Source: Burkholderia sp052045245 (lineage in GTDB: Bacteria; Pseudomonadota; Gammaproteobacteria; Burkholderiales; Burkholderiaceae). From it: DNA of 64,000 nt. The stretch spans positions 10,094-74,093 of the forward strand of contig NZ_JBQEON010000034.1 of NCBI RefSeq assembly GCF_052045245.1, in the 5' to 3' direction. The translations under genes were made by a program, and so were the position numbers. Positions 33,785-42,965 of this stretch are shown here, piece after piece. Under the pieces are notes generated by a model. That model was not told the origin of the DNA, ran no database searches, and saw nothing but the letters and a program-made list of their open reading frames with translations. Within the stretch, counting starts at the first letter, position 1; the number at the start of each line of letters is the position of its first letter.

Positions 33785-35242
33785 TCACGCGTGCCGCCGC
33801 GCCAGCTTCGCGATCCGCGCGCCGGCCATCAGCGCGACCAGCGCCGCCACCGCATACGCGGCAAAGCCGAGCGCCGCGACCGCGCGCAGCGCCGCCGCCA
33901 GGTTCGGCAACAGCATCGTCGCGGCACCGGCGAACGCGACACCGAGCAGGCTCCCGGCCTGCCGCGCCGCGTTGAGGAATCCCGATGCGACACCGGCCGC
34001 GTCCGCCGGCACCTGTTCGAGCACGGTCGCGATCATCGGCGGCACGGACAAGGCCGTGCCGGTGCCGAACGCCGCCATCGCCGCCCACACCACGGGCCAC
34101 GGCGCGCGCAGCGTCAGCGCGGCCGCGAGCGCCGGCACGGCGCACGTCGACAGCAACAGCCCGCCGGCCATCAGTTGCGTCGCGCTGGCGCGCCCGTGCA
34201 GCTTGCCCGACAGCACGTTGCCGAACGACAGGCTCAGCGCGAGCGGCAACAGCATCAGCCCCGTCTGCCGCGCATTCAGCCCGATGCTGCCGTGCAGGTA
34301 CAGGCTCAGGATGAACAGCAGCGCGAAATAGCCGACATAGACCAGCGTGCCCATCACGTTCATCGCCACGAACACGCGATTGCGGAACCACGCGAGCGGC
34401 ACCATCGGAGCGGCGCTGCGCCGCTCGACGGCGATCAGCACCGCGGCGGCGAGCACGGCAACCAGCAGCGCGAGCAGCACGTCCGTCGCGCCGGGGCCGC
34501 GCGTCGGCATTTCGATCGCGGCGAAGCACAGCGCGCCGAGCGCCGCCGCACTGGCGAACTGGCCGGCCCAGTCGAAGCGTCGCGCGGCGCTCCGGGCCGA
34601 CGCGCGCACCAGCACGGCCGCCCCGGCCAGCGCCAGCGCGCCGGTCGGCACATTGACGAGGAACGCGCTGCGCCAGCCGAAATCCTCCACCAGCACGCCG
34701 CCCAGCACCGGCCCGACGGACGCCGCCACCGACGCGATGCTCGCCCAGACGGCGATCGCCCGCGCCCGCTCGGCCGGCACGTCGAACGTGTTGCGCACGA
34801 TCGCCAGCGACGCGGGCAGGAACAGCGCCGCGCCCATGCCCTGCGCGAAGCGCGCGGCGACGAGGACGGTCACCGACGGCGCGAAGCCGCATCCCGCCGA
34901 CGCCAGGACGAAGATCGCGAGGCCGGCGAGATACGCGTGCTTCGCGCCGAACCGGTCGGACAGCACGCCACCCGCGAGAATCAGCGCGGCGAAGCTGAGG
35001 GTGTACGCGTCGACGATCCACGCCAGCCCGGCGACCGTCGCGCCGAGGCTCGCGCGGATGGCCGGCAGCGCGACGTTGACGATCGTCGTGTCGAGCACGG
35101 CCATGAACATCCCGAGCGCGACGAGCGCGAGCGTGAAGCGGCGTTCGCGCGCGCTCGGGCGGCCGGCCGCCGCTGCCGCCATCGGGGCGGCGGTGGGTGC
35201 GGGGGCGCGGGCAGCGGCGCCAGGGGATGAGCAATCGGTCAT
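33785..35242 (-). CDS. MFS multidrug exporter, DHA2 family
   Basis: This 485-residue integral membrane protein has about 14 predicted helices and the DHA2 signatures: MAVLDTTIVNVALPAI (motif D1), the SDRFGAKHAYLAGL loop (motif A) and SVGPVLGGVLVEDFGWRSAF (motif C). Such proteins export drugs or dyes by proton antiport. The start at 35242 has GGAG five bases upstream. A LysR gene lies divergently 143 bp away and probably regulates it. Confidence 0.92.
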   Translation of the reverse strand: MTDCSSPGAAARAPAPTAAPMAAAAAGRPSARERRFTLALVALGMFMAVLDTTIVNVALPAIRASLGATVAGLAWIVDAYTLSFAALILAGGVLSDRFGAKHAYLAGLAIFVLASAGCGFAPSVTVLVAARFAQGMGAALFLPASLAIVRNTFDVPAERARAIAVWASIASVAASVGPVLGGVLVEDFGWRSAFLVNVPTGALALAGAAVLVRASARSAARRFDWAGQFASAAALGALCFAAIEMPTRGPGATDVLLALLVAVLAAAVLIAVERRSAAPMVPLAWFRNRVFVAMNVMGTLVYVGYFALLFILSLYLHGSIGLNARQTGLMLLPLALSLSFGNVLSGKLHGRASATQLMAGGLLLSTCAVPALAAALTLRAPWPVVWAAMAAFGTGTALSVPPMIATVLEQVPADAAGVASGFLNAARQAGSLLGVAFAGAATMLLPNLAAALRAVAALGFAAYAVAALVALMAGARIAKLARRHA

Positions 35243-35385
35243 GAGAACTCCAGGTCGATGCCAGGAGTCTAGGAACCGCATGCGATGCAGAAAAGTGGTA
35301 ATTTCGCATCTTCGTGATGCAGAAATGCATCACCGGCCGCGACTACCCTTTCCTTTGCCTTTGCCCTTGCCCGAGGAAACCGCCG

Positions 35386-36273
35386 ATGCGCCTGAACTGG
35401 GACAACGCCCGCTTCTTCCTCGCGCTGGCGCGCGCCGGCACGCTGCGCGGCGCGGCCACGCAGCTGAACGTCGACCAGGCGACCGTCGGCCGCCGGGTCG
35501 CGGCGCTCGAGGACGAACTGGCCGCGCGCCTGTTCCTGCGCACGCCGACCCTCTATGTGTTGACACCGGCCGGCGAAGCGCTGCTCGAGCCGGCGGAAAC
35601 GATGGAGCGCGCGTCGCTGACGATCGAGCGGCGCGTGATGGGGTTCGACGAGCAACTGGCCGGCTCGGTGCGCATCGCGACCACCGATTCGCTCGGCAAG
35701 CGCTTCGTGGTGCCGGCCATCGGACGCTTGCGGCGCAAGCATGCCGGCATCGACGTCGTGTGCGTGACGTCGTCCGAAATCGCGAACCTCACCCGCCGCG
35801 AAGCGGATCTCGCGATCCGCACGTTGCGGCCGGAATCGCCCGACCTGATCGTCCGGCGGCTCGGGCATCTCGAAACCGGCATCTACGCGTCGCGCGGCTA
35901 TCTTGCCGAACGCGGCGAACCGCTGCCGGGCAGCGCGTTCGAGGGGCACGATCTGGTGATGTACCAGCAGCCCGTCGTGCCGACGATGTGGGAAGCGCTG
36001 TGCGGCGAACCGACGTCACGCGGCCGCGTGATGTTCCAGACCTCGTCGACGATGATGCTGGTCGAGGCGACCCTCGCCGGCCTCGGCGTGGCGGAGCTGC
36101 CGTGCTTCCGCGCGGACACCGAGCCGGAACTGGTGCGGCTCATGGCGCGGCGCTGCAATCATTTCGACGTGTGGCTCGTCGCGCATGCCGACCTCTACAA
36201 GACCGCGCGCGTGCAGGCCGTGATCGAAGCGGTCGTCGACGAATTCGCGTCCGCCGCGCCGGCGGCCCGCTGA
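35386..36273 (+). CDS. LysR-type regulator divergent from MFS exporter
   Basis: The 295-residue product has the N-terminal helix-turn-helix (MRLNWDNARFFLALARAGTL, DQATVGRRVAALE) and effector domain. GAGGAAAC just before 35386 supports this start over an upstream in-frame ATG. The divergent arrangement with the DHA2 exporter suggests control of that gene and of itself. Confidence 0.9.
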   Translation: MRLNWDNARFFLALARAGTLRGAATQLNVDQATVGRRVAALEDELAARLFLRTPTLYVLTPAGEALLEPAETMERASLTIERRVMGFDEQLAGSVRIATTDSLGKRFVVPAIGRLRRKHAGIDVVCVTSSEIANLTRREADLAIRTLRPESPDLIVRRLGHLETGIYASRGYLAERGEPLPGSAFEGHDLVMYQQPVVPTMWEALCGEPTSRGRVMFQTSSTMMLVEATLAGLGVAELPCFRADTEPELVRLMARRCNHFDVWLVAHADLYKTARVQAVIEAVVDEFASAAPAAR

Positions 36274-36310
36274 CGGCCGCTCCCGCACGACGCACCGCCT
36301 TCGCACGCCG

Positions 36311-36676
36311 TCATCCCGCGAGCTTCTTCAGCGCGTCGAGCACCGCGTCGCCCTTGAACGGCTTCACGATCCAGCCCTTCACGCCGGCGGCCTTGCCGCG
36401 CTCCTTCATCGCCGGGCTGCTTTCGGTCGTCAGCATCACGATGTTGACCGACGCGTTCGCCAGTTCGCCGCGGATCTTCTCGACCATCGTCAGGCCGTCC
36501 ATGTTCGGCATGTTCACGTCGCTGATCACGAGGCGCACGCCGGGCGTCGCCTTGAGCTTCGCGAGCCCGTCCTTGCCGTCCACCGCCGTCGCGACGTCGA
36601 GCCCGTGATTGCGCAGGAAACCCGCGACTTCGTCGCGCACCGTGCCCGAATCGTCGACCACCAGAATCTTTGCCAT
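36311..36676 (-). CDS. CheY-like stand-alone response regulator
   Basis: This 121-residue single-domain receiver has the acidic pair Asp8/Asp9, phosphoacceptor Asp53 (ISDVNMPNMDG), Thr83 and Lys105 (WIVKPFKG), all expected for an active receiver. It has no output domain and so acts by protein contact or as a phosphate shuttle. GGGGAAG precedes the start. It is the last gene of the five-gene CheA-like operon and is the likely phosphate acceptor of that kinase, with the two CheX-like proteins as phosphatases. Confidence 0.92.
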   Translation of the reverse strand: MAKILVVDDSGTVRDEVAGFLRNHGLDVATAVDGKDGLAKLKATPGVRLVISDVNMPNMDGLTMVEKIRGELANASVNIVMLTTESSPAMKERGKAAGVKGWIVKPFKGDAVLDALKKLAG

Positions 36677-36719
36677 GCCGTCTTCCCCTTTCGTTGTTGC
36701 CGACTTCAACAGTCGATAT

Positions 36720-37679
36720 TCAAAACAGTTCGAGTTCGCCCGACTCGACCATCGGCCCGACGTCCTGCACCGATTCGCGGAAATCCTCCGGCGACCAGCT
36801 CAGGCTGAACACGAAACGCTGGTCGAGTTGCACCGACCGGCCCGACGCGGGATCGGTCATCCGGTACTTGAAGCAGAGCTGCGGACAATCGCCGCCGAAC
36901 GAAATGAACTTCTGCTTGTGATTGACGACGAGCGGCACCTGCACCGGATGGCGCGCGAGTGCCTCCGCGTCGCCGAGATAGCGGTTCTTGAACGCGCCCC
37001 AGACCAGGTTGGTCAGTTCGCCGAGCACGCTGTTCACGTCGCGGAAATCGGCGGCGCGGCCGTCGTCGCGCGTGCCGCCGATCATGTCGAGCAGCGGCTG
37101 CTCGCTCGTCTGCAGCAGCATGTAGCCGCGGCACCACGCGCTTTCCAGCGCGATCAGGCTGAACACCTCGCCGAAGATGATCTGGTCGCGCACGATGCAC
37201 GGCGTGTCGTGCTCGATCGTCATGCCCGCGAACAGGCTGTCGAGCCGCGCCTCGGTGATCTCCGCGATGCCGCGCACGAGCGCATTCGGGTAGTCGCGGC
37301 CGAACAGGTATTCGTCGATCGCGCGCTTGAGCGGCGTCAGGTCGTCGGCGACGTATGCCGCGCACGCAACCCGCGCGAGCGCATCGGGCAGCCCGTCGCG
37401 CGACGCATCCGCCGCGCGGCGCAGGATGATCGGCAGCTCGGGCCGCAGCGCGTCGATCTGCGTCGCGATGATCGCGCTCTCGGCCGGCGAGCCGCCGTAG
37501 TCCTCGGCGAGCAGGATCGCGCCCAGATCGATATTCGAGCGCAGCACCTTGAGCAGCCGGTTGCGCCGCACGGTCAGGCCGACGAGGTTGTGCTCGTCGC
37601 AGAAGCGCTTGATCGTCGCGGCATGCACGCGGCTGTCGTCGAGCACGAGCACCTTGCTGACGGGTTGGTCTACGGTCAT
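36720..37679 (-). CDS. Degenerate receiver fused to CheX-like phosphatase domain
   Basis: The 319-residue product begins with a receiver-like domain (KVLVLDDSRVHAATIKRF) whose phosphoacceptor region reads ILLAEDYGG and which lacks a clear signalling lysine, so it is probably a pseudo-receiver. From about residue 140 it has a CheC/CheX-type fold with the phosphatase helix VLGELTNLVWGAFKNR (conserved Glu and Asn). CheX dephosphorylates CheY-P. The C-terminus ends in GELELF, as does the next protein (also GELELF), showing the two are related. The start at 37679 has GAGG upstream. Confidence 0.78.
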   Translation of the reverse strand: MTVDQPVSKVLVLDDSRVHAATIKRFCDEHNLVGLTVRRNRLLKVLRSNIDLGAILLAEDYGGSPAESAIIATQIDALRPELPIILRRAADASRDGLPDALARVACAAYVADDLTPLKRAIDEYLFGRDYPNALVRGIAEITEARLDSLFAGMTIEHDTPCIVRDQIIFGEVFSLIALESAWCRGYMLLQTSEQPLLDMIGGTRDDGRAADFRDVNSVLGELTNLVWGAFKNRYLGDAEALARHPVQVPLVVNHKQKFISFGGDCPQLCFKYRMTDPASGRSVQLDQRFVFSLSWSPEDFRESVQDVGPMVESGELELF

Positions 37680-37701
37680 CTCGCGAAATCCTCGGAATCG
37701 G

Positions 37702-38286
37702 TCAAAACAGTTCAAGCTCGCCGCCGGTATCCACGCTCGCCGTTTCCGGCACATGAAAATCGATCGGCGCATTCGCGCATACGCACAGCGTCGCGCCGAT
37801 CCGCACGTCGCCGTCGAGCGTCACGTCGTACGCGGCCAGGTGATCGGGGTTCAGCGCCGGCAGGTAATCGTTGCTCGCGCCGCTCAGCAGGTAAGGCGTC
37901 GACATCCCGAGATCGGGGAACGGCGCGGTCAGCGCCTGGTTGATCGCGCCGCAGCACAGGTTCGCGACTTCCATGAACGCGTCGGGCAGCGGCCGCTGCG
38001 TGCTCGCGCCGGGCGCCGTCGCGGTGAAATGGCGGCGCGTCGGATCGTCGTCGCGAAAGCGCAGCGCGAGCAGCAACCGGAAATGCAGCGCCGAGATCGT
38101 CAGGACGGCGACGTGCTCGGCGACCTTCGGCGTCGCACGCGACTTCGCGCGGGACGGATCGTGCGACGCGTCGTGCGTATCGACCACGGCCGGGCGGATC
38201 TCGCACGCACCGCCGGACGCGAGCCGCGTGCGCGCCGCATCGAAGAAGATCCGCTCGAACCCGGCCCGGGCCTGCGCGCTGATCAC
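37702..38286 (-). CDS. CheX-like protein
   Basis: The 194-residue product starts at a GTG that overlaps the stop of the upstream gene by four bases. It carries a CheX-type phosphatase helix (FMEVANLCCGAINQAL, with Glu and Asn spaced as in CheC/CheX) and ends in the same GELELF as the preceding fused protein. It lacks the receiver. I infer it is a second CheY-P phosphatase or a regulatory paralogue that pairs with the first. Confidence 0.75.
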   Translation of the reverse strand: MISAQARAGFERIFFDAARTRLASGGACEIRPAVVDTHDASHDPSRAKSRATPKVAEHVAVLTISALHFRLLLALRFRDDDPTRRHFTATAPGASTQRPLPDAFMEVANLCCGAINQALTAPFPDLGMSTPYLLSGASNDYLPALNPDHLAAYDVTLDGDVRIGATLCVCANAPIDFHVPETASVDTGGELELF

Positions 38287-39029
38287 GCCGCCGCTCCTTC
38301 GAGCCGCGCGTGCAATTGCGCGGCCAGCGACTCGAGCGTCGCGAGCGCGGCCGTGATCATCTTGCCGCCGGCCTGAATGTCCTGGAACGTCGCGGCCGTC
38401 ACGAGATCGTTGCGGTTCAGGCTGTCGCGATAGCTGTTCGACAGTTGCTGCGAGCGCGCGGCCAGCCCGCGCACCTCGCTCGCGACGATCGAGAAGCCGC
38501 GTCCGGCCGCGCCCGCGCGTGCCGCCTCGATCGACGCGTTCAGCGACACGATCGACACGTGCGCGACGATCGCCGACAGCTCCTGGTTCTTCGTGCGCAT
38601 GTCCTGGTTCTGCGTGGTCAACGAGATCATCTGCTCGTGCCAGCGCTCGAACGTGCCGGCCAGGCCGCGCAGCCGCGCGGCTTCGTCGGCGAGTTTCGTC
38701 GCGTGCTGCGACAGCGCCGCGCGCTCGTCCGCGCGCGCCTTCAATGCGTCGCGCTGCTCGCCGGTGCCGGCCGCCTCGCGCGCCAGCATCGCCTCGAGCT
38801 CCGCCTCGCGGTCCGCCCACGCCTGTGCCGCGTCCGCCTGCGCGGCGACGGCCTCATCGGCACGCGCATCGGCTGCGCCGAGCGCATCGCGCAGTGCGTC
38901 CGCTTCGTGCGTCATTGCGGCGACCAGCCGCGCGCGCGCGATGCGGCACACGATCGCGGCGATCGCCGCCACCACCAGGCCGCCCGCCAGCGCGGCGCCG
39001 ACCGGAATCATCCACGCTTGCACGATCAC
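38283..39029 (-). CDS. Truncated methyl-accepting-type signalling protein
   Basis: The 248-residue protein has one N-terminal transmembrane helix (about residues 8-28), an alanine-rich coiled coil, and the conserved receptor hairpin tip in altered form (IVSLNASIEAARAGAAGRGF, then SIVASEVRGLAARSQQLSN). It stops shortly after the tip, so the returning half of the cytoplasmic hairpin is largely missing. There is no periplasmic sensor domain. It overlaps the kinase gene upstream and the CheX gene downstream by 4 bp each. It is probably a structural partner of the membrane kinase rather than a free chemoreceptor. Confidence 0.82.
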   Translation of the reverse strand: MIVQAWMIPVGAALAGGLVVAAIAAIVCRIARARLVAAMTHEADALRDALGAADARADEAVAAQADAAQAWADREAELEAMLAREAAGTGEQRDALKARADERAALSQHATKLADEAARLRGLAGTFERWHEQMISLTTQNQDMRTKNQELSAIVAHVSIVSLNASIEAARAGAAGRGFSIVASEVRGLAARSQQLSNSYRDSLNRNDLVTAATFQDIQAGGKMITAALATLESLAAQLHARLEGAAA

Positions 39030-41416
39030 TCCGTTGCTCCGACGTTCGCGATGCCGGCGCGGGCCGGCTGCTCGACATCGTGCGCCGCACCGTCCATCGC
39101 GAAGCGTGCCGGCAGCGACACGATCGTCTCGAACGCGCGATACGGCGAGCCGACGCGATCGTCGGTGAAGCGCAGCGCGATGTCGCCGCCGTCGCGCTTC
39201 AGGAAGTTGCGCACCGCGTCCATCCCGACGCCGCGCCCCGACACCTCGGTCACCGCGCGCGCGGTCGAGAAGCCCGGGCGGAAGATCAGTTCGGCCACCG
39301 CTTCATCGGTCAGCGCGGCGTCGTTGCCCGCGTCGATCCAGCCGCGCTCGCGCGCGATCCCGCGAATCCGGTCGAGCGCGAGGCCGCGGCCATCGTCGCC
39401 GAGCACGAAGCGCAGCGTGTCGTCCTCGACGTCGACCGCGATGTCGATCGTGCCTGCCGGCGCCTTGCCGGCCGCGCGACGCTCGTCCGAGGTTTCGATC
39501 CCGTGGTCGATCGCGTTGCGCAGCAGGTGCATGAACACGTTCTTCAGCGTCGCGCCGATCTCGCTGCGCACGCGATGGCCGTTGCTGTCGATATGCACGA
39601 CGGGCGCCGGCTTGCCGAGTTCGGCCGCGAGCGACGGCAGCGACTCGATCACGCCGCCCAGCGCATCGCCGATGCCGTGCGTGCCGAACTGGCTCAGCAG
39701 GCGGCGCACCGAATCGCGCGCCGCGTGCCAGTCGCCCGCGTTCGCCGGATCGGCGCCGTCGAGCATGCGCAGGCTCGCGTCGATGTGCGCGCGCTCGACC
39801 ATCAGGTAATCGGCACCGCCCGGTTGCGCCGGCTCGCCGTGCCGGCCGAGCGTGACCGCGTTGATCGTCGCATAGTGGTCGACCGCCTCGCGCACGCGGG
39901 CCAGATCGTCCATCAGCACGTCGCGGTCCCACTCGGGCCCGCCGTCCGCGCGGCGCAGCGACTCGTATGCCTGCTCCGCTTCGTGGACGATGTTGGTCAG
40001 GTGCTGCAGGCTGTACGTGCGCGCATTGCCCTTGATCGTATGCATGTTGCGAAACAGCGCCGCGACGATCGAGTGATCCGCGCGTTCGTGCTGGCGGATC
40101 ATCCGCTCGTTCTCGCTGAGGAAGCCCTTCGCGCTGTGCACGAAGTCGTGGAACTTGTCCTGGCTGATCGACAGGATCTCGCCGATCATCTCGAGGCGGC
40201 GCTGCTGCTCGCCGGCCTGCGCGGTCAGCTCGCGAATCTCGGTCACGTCGCGCACGCACAGCATCAGCCGCACGACCGTGTCGGTTTCGTCGGTGATCGC
40301 CGACCAGCTCAGGTCGAGCCATTTCTCGCGGCCGTCCGGCATCTGTTTCGCGACTTCGTTGACAAGCAGGTGCTCGTTGAACGCGAAGTTCATGCTGTCC
40401 TCGCCGAGACACGCATGCACGGCCGCCTCGACCTGCGAGCGCGCGTCGGAACCGATGCTCGACGCATCGAACACGAGCGCCATCAGGTCGCGGCCGGCGA
40501 TGTCGTTCGTCTCGAAGATGGTTTCGAGGTAAGCCGAATATTCCGCGTGCACGACGCCGCCTTCGACGACGGTCAGGATCCCTTGCTGCATGTTCTGCAG
40601 CATCGCCTGGATGTCGGCCGTCTTCTGCTTCAGTTGCGCGGCGTTCTCCTGGATCTTCTCGATCATCCCGTTGAACGCGACGATCGAATGACCGATCTCG
40701 TCCATCCGGCCCACCGGCACGCGGCGCGTGAAATCCTGGCTCGTCGCGATCTCGCTCATCGCCGTCTGCATCCCGATCAGCGGGCGCGTGATCTGGCGAT
40801 ACAGCACGAAGCCGAGCGCGGTCAGCAGCACCACGACCGTGCCCGCGACGCCCGCGATCGCGGTCGCCGTCGTCGACAGCATGCCGTTCAGCGCGCGGAT
40901 CGCGTCGTCCTTCTGGCGGTTCTTCTCGACGCGCAGCGTATCGACGATGCTCTCGAGTTCGTCGCGATACTGCGCGACGTTCGCGAACAGGTATGCCTGC
41001 GCCATCTCGGGCTTGCCGTCGGTCTTCATCTTCACGGTGTCGTCGATCGCCGCGAAGTAGTTCGCGGCGCTGTCCTTCGCCTGCGCGACGAGGCCTTGCT
41101 GCGCCTGCCCGACCGCGGATTTCGCCTGCGCGTCGAGCGCCGTGCGCAGTGCGCCCTGCTTCGCCTTCAGCTCGTCGCGCGCCTGCGCGGCGGTGTTCGC
41201 GTCGGGTGCGTACACCAGCGTCATCGTCGCGATCTGGATGTTCTTCACATCGGCGACGAGATCCGCCGACGCGAGCGCGCTCGGCACGATTCCCTGGGTA
41301 ACCTGACGCACCTCGGACGCGCTCTTGCGCGTCTGGTACACGGCGTACACGCCGATCGCGGACAGCGCGAAAAACGTCAGGACGACTAGCAGCGTAATGC
41401 GATGACGAATGGTCAT
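39026..41416 (-). CDS. Membrane CheA-like histidine kinase (4HB-HAMP-PAS-HPt-HATPase)
   Basis: The 796-residue product has a receptor-like front end: transmembrane helix (about residues 8-27), periplasmic four-helix-bundle domain, second helix (about 188-212), HAMP, a coiled coil and a PAS-like domain (about 285-405). It continues as a CheA-like back end: an HPt domain with His459 in MHTIKGNART and a HATPase with N-box LLRNAIDHGIE, G1 DDGRGLAL and G2 GRGVGMDAVR. No CheW-like (P5) domain follows; the protein ends about 30 residues after the ATPase core. It thus fuses receptor and kinase in one chain. It heads the signalling operon. Confidence 0.88.
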   Translation of the reverse strand: MTIRHRITLLVVLTFFALSAIGVYAVYQTRKSASEVRQVTQGIVPSALASADLVADVKNIQIATMTLVYAPDANTAAQARDELKAKQGALRTALDAQAKSAVGQAQQGLVAQAKDSAANYFAAIDDTVKMKTDGKPEMAQAYLFANVAQYRDELESIVDTLRVEKNRQKDDAIRALNGMLSTTATAIAGVAGTVVVLLTALGFVLYRQITRPLIGMQTAMSEIATSQDFTRRVPVGRMDEIGHSIVAFNGMIEKIQENAAQLKQKTADIQAMLQNMQQGILTVVEGGVVHAEYSAYLETIFETNDIAGRDLMALVFDASSIGSDARSQVEAAVHACLGEDSMNFAFNEHLLVNEVAKQMPDGREKWLDLSWSAITDETDTVVRLMLCVRDVTEIRELTAQAGEQQRRLEMIGEILSISQDKFHDFVHSAKGFLSENERMIRQHERADHSIVAALFRNMHTIKGNARTYSLQHLTNIVHEAEQAYESLRRADGGPEWDRDVLMDDLARVREAVDHYATINAVTLGRHGEPAQPGGADYLMVERAHIDASLRMLDGADPANAGDWHAARDSVRRLLSQFGTHGIGDALGGVIESLPSLAAELGKPAPVVHIDSNGHRVRSEIGATLKNVFMHLLRNAIDHGIETSDERRAAGKAPAGTIDIAVDVEDDTLRFVLGDDGRGLALDRIRGIARERGWIDAGNDAALTDEAVAELIFRPGFSTARAVTEVSGRGVGMDAVRNFLKRDGGDIALRFTDDRVGSPYRAFETIVSLPARFAMDGAAHDVEQPARAGIANVGATE

Positions 41417-42218
41417 GAGTACAGCTCCCCGCAGCGATCCGGCTTCGATCGCCTTTTGGCCTATTGAAAGAATATGAGCGCCGAATTATCGGGGATGGTG
41501 CATGACCGTCCGATGACTGAAAATCAATCGGTCATTGAGAAAATCGCAATGATTAATTGTGGCGGGAAAATCCTAAAGTTTTTCCCGGAGCGGCCGTTAA
41601 TCTCCGGCCGGTGCGACTTGGCGAGGTTGCCAGGCGCCGCAAGCAGATCGAATCCGGATATGGGTTCTTTTATTCTCGATCCGGCCATTCAATCCGGTCC
41701 AATACCGGTAAAACGTTTGCGCATTATCCGCGAATCGAATCGCGAATCGATTGTTTACGCAGCCTTGTCCGCGCCGCGACGGATTCGACGCACGGGCGCC
41801 CCGGTGGCCCGCACATCGTCGTTCACGGATCGAGCGCGCCGCCCGGCCACCCGGCCGACGGTCGCGACCCGGTCAGGTTCAACGCGACGTCGCCCTGCGC
41901 GACCAGCACGTGCTCGCTGCACGCGCTGGAGAAGTACACGGAGCTGAAGCCGACGGTGGTTCGGTTGCGGTGATGTCCGGGCTCCGGGAGCACCGATGCA
42001 TCCGCATCGTGACGTTTCGTCGCTGCAACGTCAGATGCATCCGCTCCGTCTGAATCATCCGACCTCCTTCCGTCTCCGTAGTCGCACCCGATTTTGACGA
42101 ACGTCTTTCAAGCGAGTCAATTCATTCCTGCCTGGAAACATTCAATCGCCATCCGGCGATTCACCTCCCCGCCCGCGCGTTCTAGACTGTCGGATCATTT
42201 CTCCACCGGACCCTTGCA
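41417..42218. other. Gene-poor region upstream of the CheA-like operon
   Basis: This 800-bp stretch has lower and uneven G+C, especially 41460-41780. Three overlapping plus-strand open frames (up to 157 codons) and a minus-strand frame near 41840-41980 lack recognisable domains and ribosome-binding sites, and may be remnants of a decayed gene. An 11-bp direct repeat (GATGCATCCGC) occurs at 41995 and 42034. The promoter of the CheA-like operon must lie near 41420-41480. Confidence 0.5.
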
Positions 42219-42905
42219 ATGACCGACGTCCTGCCGCTCGCCACCGACTCCGAATCCGGTCTCCAGTACCTGCTGCGCCCGGCCACCGGCCGCCCCGCGG
42301 GCCGCCTGGTGCTGCTGCACGGCGTCGGCGGCAACGAGACCAACCTGCTGAACCTGGCCGGCACGGTCGATCCGCGCATCGACATCGCGTTCGTGCGCGG
42401 CCCGCTGACGTTCGGCCCCAGCCAGCATGCGTGGTTTCCGGTGCGCTTCGGCCCGAACGGCCCCGAAATCGATGCGGCCCGCGCGGAGGCGAGCCGTATG
42501 CAGCTGATTGCGCTGCTGCGTGCGTTGAGCGCGCGAGACACCTCGAACGATACCGCGCTGCCCGCCGTGATCGCCGGCTTCAGCCAGGGCGGCATCATGA
42601 GCGCGAGCGTCGGCCTCACGTCACCGGCCGACGTCGCCGCATTCGCGGTGCTGTGCGGCCGCATCCTGCCGGAGATCGATCCGCTGATCGCATCGCGCGA
42701 TGCGTTGAGCGCGATCCACGCGCTGGTGATGCACGGCCGCTTCGACGACAAGCTGCCCGTCGCATGGGCCGACACGGCCGACGCGAAGCTGACGTCGCTC
42801 GGCGTCGCGCACGAAACGCGGCTGTACGACGCCGGCCATGAACTCACGGCGCAGATGGCCGGCGACTTCAGCCGCTGGGTCGGCGCGCGCGCCGGATTGA
42901 ACTGA
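42219..42905 (+). CDS. Carboxylesterase/phospholipase family hydrolase
   Basis: The 228-residue alpha/beta-hydrolase has the oxyanion loop LLHGVGGNETNLL, nucleophile serine in GFSQGG, an Asp in HGRFDDKLPV and a His in YDAGHELT, matching the bacterial carboxylesterase / acyl-protein-thioesterase-like family. It would hydrolyse short-chain esters in the cytoplasm. It converges with the permease gene downstream. Confidence 0.9.
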   Translation: MTDVLPLATDSESGLQYLLRPATGRPAGRLVLLHGVGGNETNLLNLAGTVDPRIDIAFVRGPLTFGPSQHAWFPVRFGPNGPEIDAARAEASRMQLIALLRALSARDTSNDTALPAVIAGFSQGGIMSASVGLTSPADVAAFAVLCGRILPEIDPLIASRDALSAIHALVMHGRFDDKLPVAWADTADAKLTSLGVAHETRLYDAGHELTAQMAGDFSRWVGARAGLN

Positions 42906-42910
42906 GCGCA

Positions 42911-42930
42911 CCGGGCGGTGGCCCGCCCGG
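42911..42930. terminator. GC-rich hairpin between convergent genes
   Basis: An 8-bp perfect stem CCGGGCGG / CCGCCCGG with a 4-base loop lies a few bases after the esterase stop. There is no T-run, so it is at best a weak or Rho-assisted terminator serving the convergent esterase and permease genes. Confidence 0.5.
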
Positions 42931-42965
42931 GCGTCTCGTGCCTATCGTGTATCTCGTGCTTATCG

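Noticed and set aside
36720..37679. Receiver domain of the CheX fusion as a normal active receiver
   Set aside because: The phosphoacceptor is displaced and no signalling Lys is evident, so it is called degenerate.
41474..42053. Three overlapping plus-strand frames before the esterase
   Set aside because: None has a ribosome-binding site or recognisable domain; kept only as a possible remnant.
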